Of a stretch of DNA of 64,000 bases, positions 9,490 through 18,676 are shown piece after piece (the stretch's first letter is position 1; each line of letters starts with the position of its first letter). The stretch spans positions 1-64,000 of the forward strand of contig AQTY01000003.1 of the NCBI GenBank assembly GCA_000372225.1, read 5' to 3'. The stretch is from Candidatus Nitromaritima sp. SCGC AAA288-L16 (GTDB taxonomy: Bacteria > Nitrospinota > Nitrospinia > Nitrospinales > VA-1). Position numbers and translations under genes: made by a program. Below the pieces are notes generated by a model. That model ran no database searches. It was not told the DNA's origin and saw nothing but the letters and a program-made list of their open reading frames with translations.

Positions 9490-10293
9490 TTACATATACC
9501 CTCGGGCGCGAAGTTTTTGCATCGCGTATGTGTTTTCCTGGTCTTGAGCCCTGCCAGAACGTTCAGCGGATGTAGTATTTTTCAACTCTTCAATAACCTC
9601 GACTACATTTTTAGCCTTAGAATCAATGGGGAACGTGCATGGCGCGCAACCCAGTGATCTATAGCGTTTACCTTCCGAGTTAGAAAAATAAAGGTCGATG
9701 ATTGGAATTTTTTCACGATGGATATACTCCCAAACGTTCAACTCGGTCCAGTGAAGAATCGGGTGGATACGAATATGTGTATCAGGGGTAAAAGATGTTT
9801 TGAACTGATCCCAGAGCTCCGGAGGTTGATCTTTAAAGTTCCATTCAAAATTTTTATCACGAGGAGAAAAATAACGCTCCTTTGCTCGGGTACCTTCCTC
9901 ATCTCTACGAATACCAAGAATTAGGCCTGTGTACCCTTCCTGTTCCATTACTGCGTGCAAACCCATAGTCTTTAATGCTTCACAACAAACAAGCCGACCT
10001 TTTTCATGGTTCATTCCCTCACTTAGCGCCTTCTCGTTTTTTCCTACCACTAAGTTGAGACCCCATTTCTTCGCAAACTCATCCCGATACTTAATCATTG
10101 CTGGAATTTTGTAGGTAGTATCAATATGCACCAGCGGGATAGGACAATGACCAAAAAATGCTTTTCGTGCAAGCCACACAAGCACTGTCGAATCCTTACC
10201 AATAGACCAAAGCATCGCAAGGTTTTTGAAATTCTTATACGCCTCACGCATTATAAAAATACTTTGGTTTTCTAGTTCGTCTAAATGATCCAT
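9490..10293 (-). CDS. cysD: Sulfate adenylyltransferase subunit 2 (ATP sulfurylase small subunit)
   Basis: 267 residues, somewhat shorter than the ~300 of E. coli CysD. The PP-loop ATP pyrophosphatase motif appears as SIGKDSTVL near residue 32. HIDTTYKIP, GIRRDEEGTRAKER and the RSLGCAPCTFPI segment are family hallmarks. The R-rich C-terminal SAERSGRAQD and KLRARGYM also match CysD. It is the first gene of the cysD-cysN-ferredoxin unit. A ~280-base leader separates it from cysS; I saw no riboswitch there. Confidence 0.93.
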   Translation of the reverse strand: MDHLDELENQSIFIMREAYKNFKNLAMLWSIGKDSTVLVWLARKAFFGHCPIPLVHIDTTYKIPAMIKYRDEFAKKWGLNLVVGKNEKALSEGMNHEKGRLVCCEALKTMGLHAVMEQEGYTGLILGIRRDEEGTRAKERYFSPRDKNFEWNFKDQPPELWDQFKTSFTPDTHIRIHPILHWTELNVWEYIHREKIPIIDLYFSNSEGKRYRSLGCAPCTFPIDSKAKNVVEVIEELKNTTSAERSGRAQDQENTYAMQKLRARGYM

Positions 10294-10571
10294 ATTACAA
10301 ATATGACTCGAGGTATAACAAAAATAGGGATAAAGGACACTGTATCCCGTTCATCAAGTGGAATCAAGTGCTTATCAGAGCCAGTCTCCAAAAACACCTA
10401 ATGTTTATCTTGAAAATAAAAATGGGTGGATTATGAGATAAATCCTCATCAGCGCCAACATTATTTCTCTTTATCTAATAATCGTTGAAATATTTGAGAT
10501 CAACAACTAGAACATTGTTGAATTGATGAATGGTTGGAAATGAAAAAAACCTCTTAACTTTCTATTTTAGT

Positions 10572-12008
10572 TCATTTAATTTTCCACTCGGTTCCCTTTG
10601 ATGTATCCTCCAAAACCACTCCCATGTGTGCTAACTCCTCTCGGCACTCATCTGCTCGACCCCAATCCTTATTCTTGCGCGCTTCATTACGGTCATCAAT
10701 AAGACATTCGATTTTCCCAACATCAAGCTCAAGCTCTGTTTTCTTGATGTTAAATATTTCTTGCCTAATTTTTTCTGGTGATCCTGTAAGTAAACCTAGT
10801 AACTCCCCAACAAATCTAAAGGTCGAAAGACGAAGAGCTAGGTTTTTCTTATCCCCCTCTCCACTACCAATAAGAATGCATTCAGAATTAATTCTGCGTG
10901 ACTCTTCGTTCAAATGAGCAACTACCACAGCAGTATTAAAGTCATCATTCATTGCCTTCTCGCATTTAGCTAAAAAAGGGTGGTTTTTAATCTCATCTAG
11001 AGAAATATTGTGGTCGCCTACAATAGATTCAGCATTGTCCAAAGCCTCATAGAAACGTAATATCACCTTTTCCGCATCCTCTAAGTTCTTCATGCTGAAA
11101 TCTATAGGACTCCTGTAATGACTGCTAACCAAAAATAAACGTAATGCCTCAGGGTGAAACTTTTTATAAATATCTCGCAGAGTAAAAAAATTACCTAGCG
11201 ACTTTGACATTTTTTCCTTATCTATATTCACAAATCCATTGTGCACCCAAAACCTGACAGGCAAGCAACCTGTCACACCACAGGATTGTGCAATTTCATT
11301 TTCATGATGGGGGAAAACCAAGTCCTTTCCACCTCCGTGGATATCAAAAGTATCTCCAAAGTATTTTCGCCCCATAGCCGAACATTCAATATGCCAACCA
11401 GGTCGCCCTGCGCCCCAAGGGCTATCCCAGTTAGGTTCATCGGGTTTACTTTTTTTCCACAAAACAAAGTCTAGTGCATCTCGTTTTTTTTCGTTCACGT
11501 CTACTCTTGCACCTGCCTGAAGGTCTGCTATATTTTTTCCAGAAAGCTGCCCATATTCATCAAAAGAGCTTACCGAATAAAAAACATCTCCTTCTGACTC
11601 ATAAGCTTTTCCGCGTTCAATCAATGAGGAAATCATATCGAGCATTTCTTGAATGTGGTCAGTGGCTTTCGGCTCTTCCGTTGGGGATTGAATATAGAGT
11701 CGTCCCATATCCTCGTAAAACGCTTGGATAAACTTTTCCGTCAACTCCTGCCAAGAAATATTTTGCTCTTTGGAACGATTAATAATCTTGTCATCTATAT
11801 CGGTGAAGTTTCTTACGTATGTGACATCGTATCCACAATGCTTCAAGTAACGGAAAATGGTATCAAAAACAACCCCTGATCGGGCATGACCAACATGGCA
11901 ATAATCGTAGACCGTGACTCCGCAAACATACATTCCTACTATGTTTTCACGCACAGGTTCAAATACTTCCTTTTTACCGGATAAGGTATTGAAAATTATT
12001 AGGCTCAT
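10572..12008 (-). CDS. cysS: Cysteine--tRNA ligase
   Basis: 478 residues from the ATG at 12008 (MSLIIFNT), preferred over a TTG three codons upstream because an AGG site precedes it. Class I motifs are present: the HIGH equivalent HVGHAR in MYVCGVTVYDYCHVGHAR, and KMSKSLGN near residue 265. Zinc ligands are visible as CGVT and as CSA within the GGGKDLVFPHHENE region. The C-terminal DALR-like helical domain contains DDRNEARKNKDW. The enzyme charges tRNA-Cys in the cytoplasm. Its position near the sulfate genes may be coincidental. Confidence 0.96.
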   Translation of the reverse strand: MSLIIFNTLSGKKEVFEPVRENIVGMYVCGVTVYDYCHVGHARSGVVFDTIFRYLKHCGYDVTYVRNFTDIDDKIINRSKEQNISWQELTEKFIQAFYEDMGRLYIQSPTEEPKATDHIQEMLDMISSLIERGKAYESEGDVFYSVSSFDEYGQLSGKNIADLQAGARVDVNEKKRDALDFVLWKKSKPDEPNWDSPWGAGRPGWHIECSAMGRKYFGDTFDIHGGGKDLVFPHHENEIAQSCGVTGCLPVRFWVHNGFVNIDKEKMSKSLGNFFTLRDIYKKFHPEALRLFLVSSHYRSPIDFSMKNLEDAEKVILRFYEALDNAESIVGDHNISLDEIKNHPFLAKCEKAMNDDFNTAVVVAHLNEESRRINSECILIGSGEGDKKNLALRLSTFRFVGELLGLLTGSPEKIRQEIFNIKKTELELDVGKIECLIDDRNEARKNKDWGRADECREELAHMGVVLEDTSKGTEWKIK

Positions 12009-12066
12009 AGCGGACAACCTACCATCTCAAAAACTGCAAAGTCAACTATTTGGCTCTAGACTCAAA

Positions 12067-12780
12067 TTATCGTTTTTTCGACTCTCCACCATCAATAAAT
12101 AGGATTTCTCCATTGATGAAAGGACTGTCTAATAGATAATCGAATCCGCGTAGAATGTCAGACGTATTGCCATGTGTTTTCGTGGGAATATTTGATGCGT
12201 TCTTTATAAGATATTCATCAGAACGCCCTGATGGAGGTAGGATTAGGCCTGGAGCAATGCCATTAACGCGAATAGTTTCGCCCCAACTCACAGCCGAAAG
12301 TTCAGTGAGGTGGGCCAGTGCTGATTTACTAACCGAGTAAGCACCAAAAGTGGAGACCCTTCTTAGAATACGCTCGTCCAAGATATTTATAATGAGCCCT
12401 TTGTTAACCTTGTTTTTAAATTCTCTCATCAAAATAAATGGAGCCATTAGGTTAATATTAATCGTATCAAGAAGCTCTGAATTAGATGTTTCCTCAAGGT
12501 TTTTTTGAATAAAGTTTGCTGCTGAATTCACAAGAAGGTCGATTGAGTTGAAATCTACTAAGACCTGATCCATCAACAAGGGAATAGACTCGAAGTTGGT
12601 GAAATCAACACAGTATGTTTTACATTGAACCCCAAACTTTCTCGTTTCTTCGGCTGTTTGCTCGGCGGATTCCCTTGAACTCCCGTAATGAAGGGCAATA
12701 TTGTATCCGCGCCCTGCCAAGTGAAGAGCTATAGAGCGCCCCAGTCTAACAGCACCTCCTGTCACTAAAGCTGTTGGCAT
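12067..12780 (-). CDS. SDR oxidoreductase of the pteridine-reductase type
   Basis: 237 residues. The cofactor loop is TGGAVRLG, with Arg where most SDRs have Gly; this is typical of pteridine/dihydromonapterin reductases (PTR1/FolM). The NSAANF motif, ILDERI region and YSVSK catalytic pair follow, and the C-terminus ends in FIDGG. By family it would reduce a pterin with NADPH, perhaps for molybdopterin or folate supply. It precedes moaB on the opposite strand, which makes a pterin role attractive, but this is inference. Confidence 0.75.
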   Translation of the reverse strand: MPTALVTGGAVRLGRSIALHLAGRGYNIALHYGSSRESAEQTAEETRKFGVQCKTYCVDFTNFESIPLLMDQVLVDFNSIDLLVNSAANFIQKNLEETSNSELLDTININLMAPFILMREFKNKVNKGLIINILDERILRRVSTFGAYSVSKSALAHLTELSAVSWGETIRVNGIAPGLILPPSGRSDEYLIKNASNIPTKTHGNTSDILRGFDYLLDSPFINGEILFIDGGESKKR

Positions 12781-12965
12781 AACTATTTCGCTTTTTTTTT
12801 ATGCTATGATGAGTTATTAATTCTGGCCCTTAGGTATTGAACGGGGCACTATTGTTTAAAACAAATTTAAATTAACAGTTTAAGGTTTCTACGCCAAGTG
12901 CAGTTTCAGCCCCTGTGTAAATGAGTACATAGCGTAATTCACCTATTTCTAACCAAAACTAACCC

Positions 12966-13487
12966 ATGAGCGATACGTCAAAAGGAAAATCCGTAAATAT
13001 TATAGTCCTTACTGTAAGCGATACGCGGACGAACGAAAATGACAAGTCAGGAGATACCCTGGCAAAGCGACTAAAAGAAGCCGGACATCACCTCGTGGAA
13101 AAACGAATTGTCAAGGACGAGTTATCCTTACTAAAGGATGTCCTTAAAGAATGGATCAACTCATCTGAAGTGGATGTCATTATAGCCACCGGAGGCACTG
13201 GTGTTACGGGAAGAGATGTAACCCCTGAGGCTTTCGAATCCTTGTACGAGAAACCTATTCCCGGTTTTGGAGAGTTGTTTCGGTGGTTGAGTTACCAGAA
13301 TATCAAGACTTCAACCATACAATCTCGGGCGACTGCAGGTGTTGCGAATGGAACATTTCTATTTGCCTTACCCGGTTCCACCGGCGCGTGTAAAGATGCA
13401 TGGGACATGATTATCGTACACCAATTAGACAGTACTCACAAACCTTGTAACTTAGTAGAACTGATGCCTCGTTTGATGGAAAAGTAG
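12966..13487 (+). CDS. moaB: Molybdenum cofactor biosynthesis protein B
   Basis: 173 residues of the MoaB/MogA family. Diagnostic stretches are LTVSDTRT at the N-terminus, GGTGVTGRDVTPEA near residue 75 and the LPGSTGACKDAW loop near residue 138. The family adenylylates molybdopterin before metal insertion. The tail WDMIIVHQLD...NLVELMP is MoaB-like. It starts a rightward run with rluD, whose start is 32 bases downstream. A molybdenum cofactor pathway fits an organism with nitrate/nitrite chemistry. Confidence 0.9.
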   Translation: MSDTSKGKSVNIIVLTVSDTRTNENDKSGDTLAKRLKEAGHHLVEKRIVKDELSLLKDVLKEWINSSEVDVIIATGGTGVTGRDVTPEAFESLYEKPIPGFGELFRWLSYQNIKTSTIQSRATAGVANGTFLFALPGSTGACKDAWDMIIVHQLDSTHKPCNLVELMPRLMEK

Positions 13488-13519
13488 GGTCCTCGCTAAT
13501 TACAAATACATTTTCCCCT

Positions 13520-14449
13520 ATGAGAAGGTTAGAGTTTCTAGTCGACTCCAATCACCAGGCGCTCAGGTTGGATGTTTTTCTTTCTGAAAACCAAACCGAA
13601 TTTAGTCGGTCTCACCTTAAAAGGCTAATCGAACTAGGTCACGCTTCTGTTAACGGTTCTCTGGCACAGGCAAAATACAGAATTAAGACTGGTGACAGAA
13701 TAGTTCTCATTATTTACCCACCCTCCACGTCAGGGATAGATGCTGAATCTATCCCTCTTAAAATCATATACGAAGACGAGGCAATGCTCGCAGTAGACAA
13801 ACCTGCAGGAATGGTAGTACACCCCGCACCCGGACATGCAAAAGGCACCTTGGTCAACGCGTTATTAAACCATTGTTCTGACTTGTCTGGAATTGGTGGT
13901 GTCGAACGACCAGGCATTGTACACCGTCTAGATAAGGACACCTCCGGGGTTGTACTCATTGCCAAAAATGAGATCGCCCACCGCTCTCTTGCTAGTCAAT
14001 TTAAGAATCGAAAAGTAAAAAAAACCTACCTCGCTCTGGTGCGCGGTGTAGTAAAGTCTGCCTCTGGAATTATAGAAACTTCAATAGGAAGGCACAAAAC
14101 CAATCGAAAAAAAATGACCGCCACCATTAATCAGGGTCGCCAAGCAGAAACCCGCTACAAAGTTTTAGAGACCCTTGGACACTTTTCTTATCTTCAACTA
14201 TTTCCAAAAACAGGGCGAACTCATCAAATCAGAGTCCACTTGGCATCAATTCACCACCCCGTTCTTGGAGATAAATTATATGGCGGCTTAATCACTGGAC
14301 CCTACCTGATAATGCCTCGACAGGCTCTGCACGCCCATAGAATAGAAATAAACCATCCTGTCAATGAACAACCCTTAGTTTTTGAAGCCCCTGTACCTCC
14401 AGATATAAACAACTACCTGGTGGCATATCGTCAAAACTTTAACCCATAA
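13520..14449 (+). CDS. rluD: Ribosomal large subunit pseudouridine synthase D type
   Basis: 309 residues. An N-terminal S4 RNA-binding domain (about 15-75, with ASVNGSLAQAKYRIKTGD) precedes the catalytic domain. The catalytic Asp lies in HRLDKDTSGVVL near residue 137. KTGRTHQIRVH and PVLGDKLYG are conserved RluA-family motifs. It isomerises uridines in 23S rRNA helix 69 by analogy with RluD. Together with moaB it forms a two-gene unit; a ~1.1-kb noncoding stretch follows. Confidence 0.93.
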   Translation: MRRLEFLVDSNHQALRLDVFLSENQTEFSRSHLKRLIELGHASVNGSLAQAKYRIKTGDRIVLIIYPPSTSGIDAESIPLKIIYEDEAMLAVDKPAGMVVHPAPGHAKGTLVNALLNHCSDLSGIGGVERPGIVHRLDKDTSGVVLIAKNEIAHRSLASQFKNRKVKKTYLALVRGVVKSASGIIETSIGRHKTNRKKMTATINQGRQAETRYKVLETLGHFSYLQLFPKTGRTHQIRVHLASIHHPVLGDKLYGGLITGPYLIMPRQALHAHRIEINHPVNEQPLVFEAPVPPDINNYLVAYRQNFNP

Positions 14450-15528
14450 CACCCTATTCTACGGATACAGGGGAAAGTCCTATAGTCTATAGCTATCATC
14501 ATATAATTGATTCTCTTTTTTGTTTGCAAGCAATTACACGTCAGTAAAAGTTCTTCGTGTAATTTGTCGTAACATCTGTGGAAAAAATGTTTATAAGATT
14601 GACTCAGTAAAAATTAGATAGTGAAAAATATTTAATCCCACTTTTGGACTTTTCCCGTCAAATGAAGATAACACCTTTAATTTCAATATTTAAATGAAAA
14701 AAAATTGGCCTGAGTATCGCCAAAGTGAAAACTGCTGAAATTATCATGAATTTTCCACATAATGATCCTTGTCGTTAGCAAAAGTTCCCAAACGCCCATG
14801 TAAAAGATCTCAGAGCAATGTATAAAAATGGTGGTTGTGATTAACTTGATTTCAGTATACTTCCTCGTGCGAATGAAATATAAACCCTAAAAAGCCTGAG
14901 GCTATAGGAGTTAAGAAGAGACAAATTTTTGACGATTGGCTTCTTCCCACGGAGAAAAGATAAATCGGCTTTTTAAGTTTAAGCACTAAGTTTCCCCCAG
15001 ATATTTTAAGTCCCTCGTATCAAGGCCTCGTAAATGTACATCCATATTGGCTAATTTAAGGTCTAGTGCTTAAAGCTGTCTACTTTTAAAGGAATAACCA
15101 GTATCAACTTATATTTATAGCAAACCTAAGAATCCACAGGTTTGTTAAAAACTGTATTAAAATATTATATTTGAATGCTTTAGTAGCCAAAAAAAGTATT
15201 TATGTTTGCTGCCTTAAAAATGCTTAATGACGTTTTATTGACCAATTATTAAGAGGGCGCACCAATATTTGCAGAAAAATTCGATAGGAGAATATAAAGT
15301 TTTGGTTTCTCGTATCTACGCAAAACTTAGCAAGAAAACTACCGACTTCTATAATTACCTAATTAATGGTTTGTTGATCACCACATACCGGATATACGAT
15401 CCAATCGTCTTAGCAACTAGAATAAAAACTCAGTGAAGTTTAAATCACTAACCGGCTCATAACCTTCTGTTTTTTTTAAATAAAACTTAATTATCAACAA
15501 AATAAACATGCTAATATGAAGAAACATT
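14450..15528. other. Long AT-rich gene-free region with DnaA-box-like sites
   Basis: Almost 1.1 kb with no open frame of useful length on either strand, unusual in this compact stretch. It contains TGTGGAAAA at 14577, TTTTCCACA at 14751 (the same 9-mer in opposite orientations) and TTATCAACA at 15491, all close to the DnaA-box consensus. AT-rich tracts lie around 15150-15180. It could be a replication origin, a regulatory region or host of an undetected RNA. There is no dnaA or dnaN nearby, and the replicore meaning of the strand change at 12.8 kb is unclear, so the origin reading is weak. Confidence 0.25.
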
Positions 15529-16629
15529 ATGATAGATCAGAAACTGGCATCTAAATTTAACTGGGTTTTATTCCTAGCTATTCTGGCTGTTTCTTTTATC
15601 GGCGTGATATGTATAAATAGCGCGAATCACGGTCGAATAGAGCCATTCTTCCGTGACCTTTACATCAAACAAGTTTACTGGATTCTCCTTGGGCTAGGAG
15701 CCATGTTAATCGCCCTAGCAATCGATTGCCGAGAACTCAGTCGACATGCTTATACTATCTACGGGATCACCGTCTTAGCTCTCATTTATGTTGTAGGCGC
15801 TGGCGACTCAGCTTCTGGAGCAAAACGTTGGATACACATCGGATCATTTAGTCTGCAGATTTCAGAGTTTGCAAAAATAGCCTTAATCATTGCCCTCGCA
15901 AAATATTTCGAATCCGGAAAATTTCAAGGGCAATATTCCTTTAGAGATCTATGTATACCTGCCCTATTGACAGGTATCATTGCCATGTTGATAGCCGTTC
16001 AACCTGACTTAGGGACCGCTATTATGGTTTTCCTGGTCTTCCTAGTTTTTATCACCGCCATAGAAATCCATGGAGCATTTCTTACAAAATTATTCGGTAC
16101 TGGTATTTTTTTAATACCTTTACTTTGGTTTTTTTTAAGAGACTATCAAAAACGGCGAGTAATGACCTTGTTCAACCCAGAAATAGACCCTCTCGGTGCT
16201 GGATATCATTCCATACAATCAAAAATAGCTATCGGTTCCGGAGGTTTTTGGGGTAAAGGCCTTTTCATGGGAACTCAAAGTCGTCTCAATTTTCTTCCTG
16301 AAAAACACACCGATTTCATCTTCTCAGTATTGGCGGAGGAAACGGGCTTCATTGGAGTGATAATTCTATTGTCTATTTATCTTTTTATCATTCTCAAGGG
16401 GTTGAGTATTGCTTTTCACGCGCAGGATCGATTCAGTCTCTTTCTGGCATTGGGAATAGTTAGTTCAATTTCTTTTTACGTTCTATTCAATATTGGAATG
16501 ACCGTTGGTTTGTTCCCAGTAACTGGACTTCCTCTCCCTCTAGTTAGTTATGGGGGATCATCACTAGTGACCAATTTCTTCGCCCTTGGACTGTTGCTCA
16601 ATATAGGAATGAGACGCACGATCCTTTAA
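15529..16629 (+). CDS. rodA: Rod-shape-determining SEDS protein (peptidoglycan glycosyltransferase)
   Basis: 366 residues with about ten membrane segments, the normal RodA length. SEDS-family signatures are SGAKRWIHIG, QISEFAKIA, QPDLGTA, the LPEKHTDFIFSVLAEETGF motif and the C-terminal GLPLPLVSYGGSS. RodA polymerises lipid II into glycan strands with a class B PBP in the elongation machinery. No mrdA or mreBCD gene lies immediately upstream; it follows the 1.1-kb gene-free stretch and is followed by rng, a common neighbour in mre/mrd operons. Confidence 0.93.
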   Translation: MIDQKLASKFNWVLFLAILAVSFIGVICINSANHGRIEPFFRDLYIKQVYWILLGLGAMLIALAIDCRELSRHAYTIYGITVLALIYVVGAGDSASGAKRWIHIGSFSLQISEFAKIALIIALAKYFESGKFQGQYSFRDLCIPALLTGIIAMLIAVQPDLGTAIMVFLVFLVFITAIEIHGAFLTKLFGTGIFLIPLLWFFLRDYQKRRVMTLFNPEIDPLGAGYHSIQSKIAIGSGGFWGKGLFMGTQSRLNFLPEKHTDFIFSVLAEETGFIGVIILLSIYLFIILKGLSIAFHAQDRFSLFLALGIVSSISFYVLFNIGMTVGLFPVTGLPLPLVSYGGSSLVTNFFALGLLLNIGMRRTIL

Positions 16630-16754
16630 GCATCTCGCAAGGATATATTTTTTGGTTTAAACTAAATTCCAGTATAATATTCCAACAAATTAGCACCTGC
16701 ATCAGGCCGTGCAAAAATTTGGAGCCCGTTAACGCTGAAAGAGGTTTTTTTAGT

Positions 16755-18311
16755 ATGCCTTCCGAGATATTGATCAATGCTAACGCCCGGGAAATTCGAG
16801 TTGCGTTGACAGAAAACAATCAACTCGCAGAACTGTTCATAGAACATCAAGCTAACAAGGGCATAGTAGGCAACATCTATAAGGGGAAAGTCACTAAGGT
16901 TTTGCCGGGAATGCAAGTCGCTTTTGTTGATATGGGCTTGGATAAAGCTGGGTTTCTTTGCGCAAACGATATCGATATTACAGGAATACCTGAATCGAAA
17001 AAAAAAGATCGGGCAAACGATCAAAATGAAAATACTACACCTTATCAGGAAGAAAAAAGTACCTTATCTGACGAAGACTCAAGCGCAAGACAAGTCAAAC
17101 ACCAAGTTCCGATTCAGGCGCTTTTGGAAGAAGGTCAGGAAGTTGTTGTTCAGGTTACTAAAAATCCTCTTGGAACCAAAGGCGCTCGTATCACAATGCA
17201 TATAGGTCTTCCTGGTCGTTACCTAGTCTACTTGCCGACCTCAAGCGAGACCTTTGTCTCTCGACGCATTGAAAATGAAACAGAAAGAACTCGATTAAAA
17301 ACCATTCTTCAAGAAACTGAAAATCCAGGAGGTGGTTATATTGTTCGCACAGCTGGGCAAGAGTGTGAAAAAATCGACTTTGAATCCGACCTTGATTTTC
17401 TACACCGCCTTTGGGAAAGATTAGAAAAAAAAGCTAAAGAAACGTCTCCCTGTAATATTTTATATGAAGATCTTAATTTAACTTTTCGTTCAATGCGCGA
17501 CTTAGTTACGAGTGATGTGGCTCGTATAGTAGTAGATTCCAAATTAGAATATCAAAGCTGTCTTAAGTTCTGCAAAGATTATCTGCCTCATATCTGCAAT
17601 GATATTGAGTTGTACCAAGAACCTGCGCCCATCTTCGATCATTTCGGAATAGAAATTGAGATCAATCGGGCATTGGATCGGAAAGTCTGGCTCAAGTCTG
17701 GCGGATATATTTTAATCGATCAAACAGAAGCGCTTATAGCAATCGATGTAAACACCGGGAAGTATGTCGGGAGTTGCGATCCAGAAGAAACAATTCTAAA
17801 AACCAACCTAGAAGCAGTAAAAGAGGTTGTCTTCCAGTTACGTTTGCGTAATATAGGGGGTATCATTATTGTCGATTTTATCGACATGATTAGGGAAGAG
17901 AGTAAAGAAGCTATATGGAATAGCCTTACTCAATCCCTCAAAAACGACCGTTCCCGTACGAAGATTTTAAAAATTTCGGAGCTGGGCCTCGTTGAAATGA
18001 CGCGTAAACGCTCCCGCGAAAGTCTAGTTCAAACTTTATGTAATACCTGCTCTTATTGTGATGGTAAAGGGCACAATAAATCACCTACAACCATATGCAA
18101 CGAAATTATAAGATCAGTTCAGCGAATCTCCACCAACAACTATCTAAGTCGAAAAAATGTTACAATAGAAATGCACCCCTTTGTTTATAATGTCTTTTTT
18201 GAAGAAGAAACCTCTTTCTTGGAGCAGGCCGAGCAAGAGTATGGCCTTGATATTAAACTCAAGGGAAACCATGAGTTTCATCAGGAAAAATATAATATTT
18301 CTATTGATTAA
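16755..18311 (+). CDS. rng: Ribonuclease E/G family endoribonuclease
   Basis: 518 residues from the ATG at 16755 (MPSEILINAN), which follows GAGG; a TTG 36 bases upstream is less likely. An S1 domain (about 38-130) is interrupted by a charged, low-complexity insertion at about 85-125. The catalytic core has the Mg-binding Asp residues in AIDVNTGKYVG and IIIVDFIDM. The zinc-link cysteines are in CNTCSYCDGKG. It lacks a long RNase E scaffold tail, so it is the RNase G type that trims rRNA and decays mRNA. It is about 125 bases downstream of rodA in the same direction. Confidence 0.9.
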   Translation: MPSEILINANAREIRVALTENNQLAELFIEHQANKGIVGNIYKGKVTKVLPGMQVAFVDMGLDKAGFLCANDIDITGIPESKKKDRANDQNENTTPYQEEKSTLSDEDSSARQVKHQVPIQALLEEGQEVVVQVTKNPLGTKGARITMHIGLPGRYLVYLPTSSETFVSRRIENETERTRLKTILQETENPGGGYIVRTAGQECEKIDFESDLDFLHRLWERLEKKAKETSPCNILYEDLNLTFRSMRDLVTSDVARIVVDSKLEYQSCLKFCKDYLPHICNDIELYQEPAPIFDHFGIEIEINRALDRKVWLKSGGYILIDQTEALIAIDVNTGKYVGSCDPEETILKTNLEAVKEVVFQLRLRNIGGIIIVDFIDMIREESKEAIWNSLTQSLKNDRSRTKILKISELGLVEMTRKRSRESLVQTLCNTCSYCDGKGHNKSPTTICNEIIRSVQRISTNNYLSRKNVTIEMHPFVYNVFFEEETSFLEQAEQEYGLDIKLKGNHEFHQEKYNISID

Positions 18312-18340
18312 ACCTTGCCACTAACGAAGGTAGGCTAATC

Positions 18341-18652
18341 ATGAACTACATTGGGCTAGTCATTGTTGTAGGAATAATTTTGATATCGAATGGATGCGGT
18401 ACCGTTGGAAAAAGTTTTAATACATCTAAAGTTGAGAGTATAGTAAATGGGACCACCACCCGATCAGATATAAAAAAAATGTTCGGAGAACCCTTTAAAA
18501 CAGGTATTCAGAATGGCCAGCCTATCTGGGTTTATGAAGACAACCACTACTCGATAATCCTTGAAGAGACATCCAAGGATCTAATGATCATTTTCAGCCC
18601 GGATGGAATAGTACGATCCTATCAGTTTATGTCTAGCAAACCGGCCTCATAA
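18341..18652 (+). CDS. Small lipoprotein with SmpA/BamE-like domain
   Basis: 103 residues. Residues 1-18 form a signal peptide ending in a lipobox (ISNGC), so Cys19 should be lipid-modified. After it comes VNGTTTRSDIKKMFGEPF...WVY, the helix-helix-strand pattern seen in SmpA/OmlA/BamE-like domains (one copy). The family is found in outer-membrane assembly factors and stress-linked lipoproteins. It lies 29 bases after rng in the same direction. A role in outer membrane assembly is possible but unproven. Confidence 0.7.
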   Translation: MNYIGLVIVVGIILISNGCGTVGKSFNTSKVESIVNGTTTRSDIKKMFGEPFKTGIQNGQPIWVYEDNHYSIILEETSKDLMIIFSPDGIVRSYQFMSSKPAS

Positions 18653-18676
18653 ATTAACCCAGACAATTAAAATTTA

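Noticed and set aside
14460..14500. RNase P RNA, from a GGGGAAAGTCC motif
   Set aside because: Only one short motif matches; the partner conserved regions are absent.
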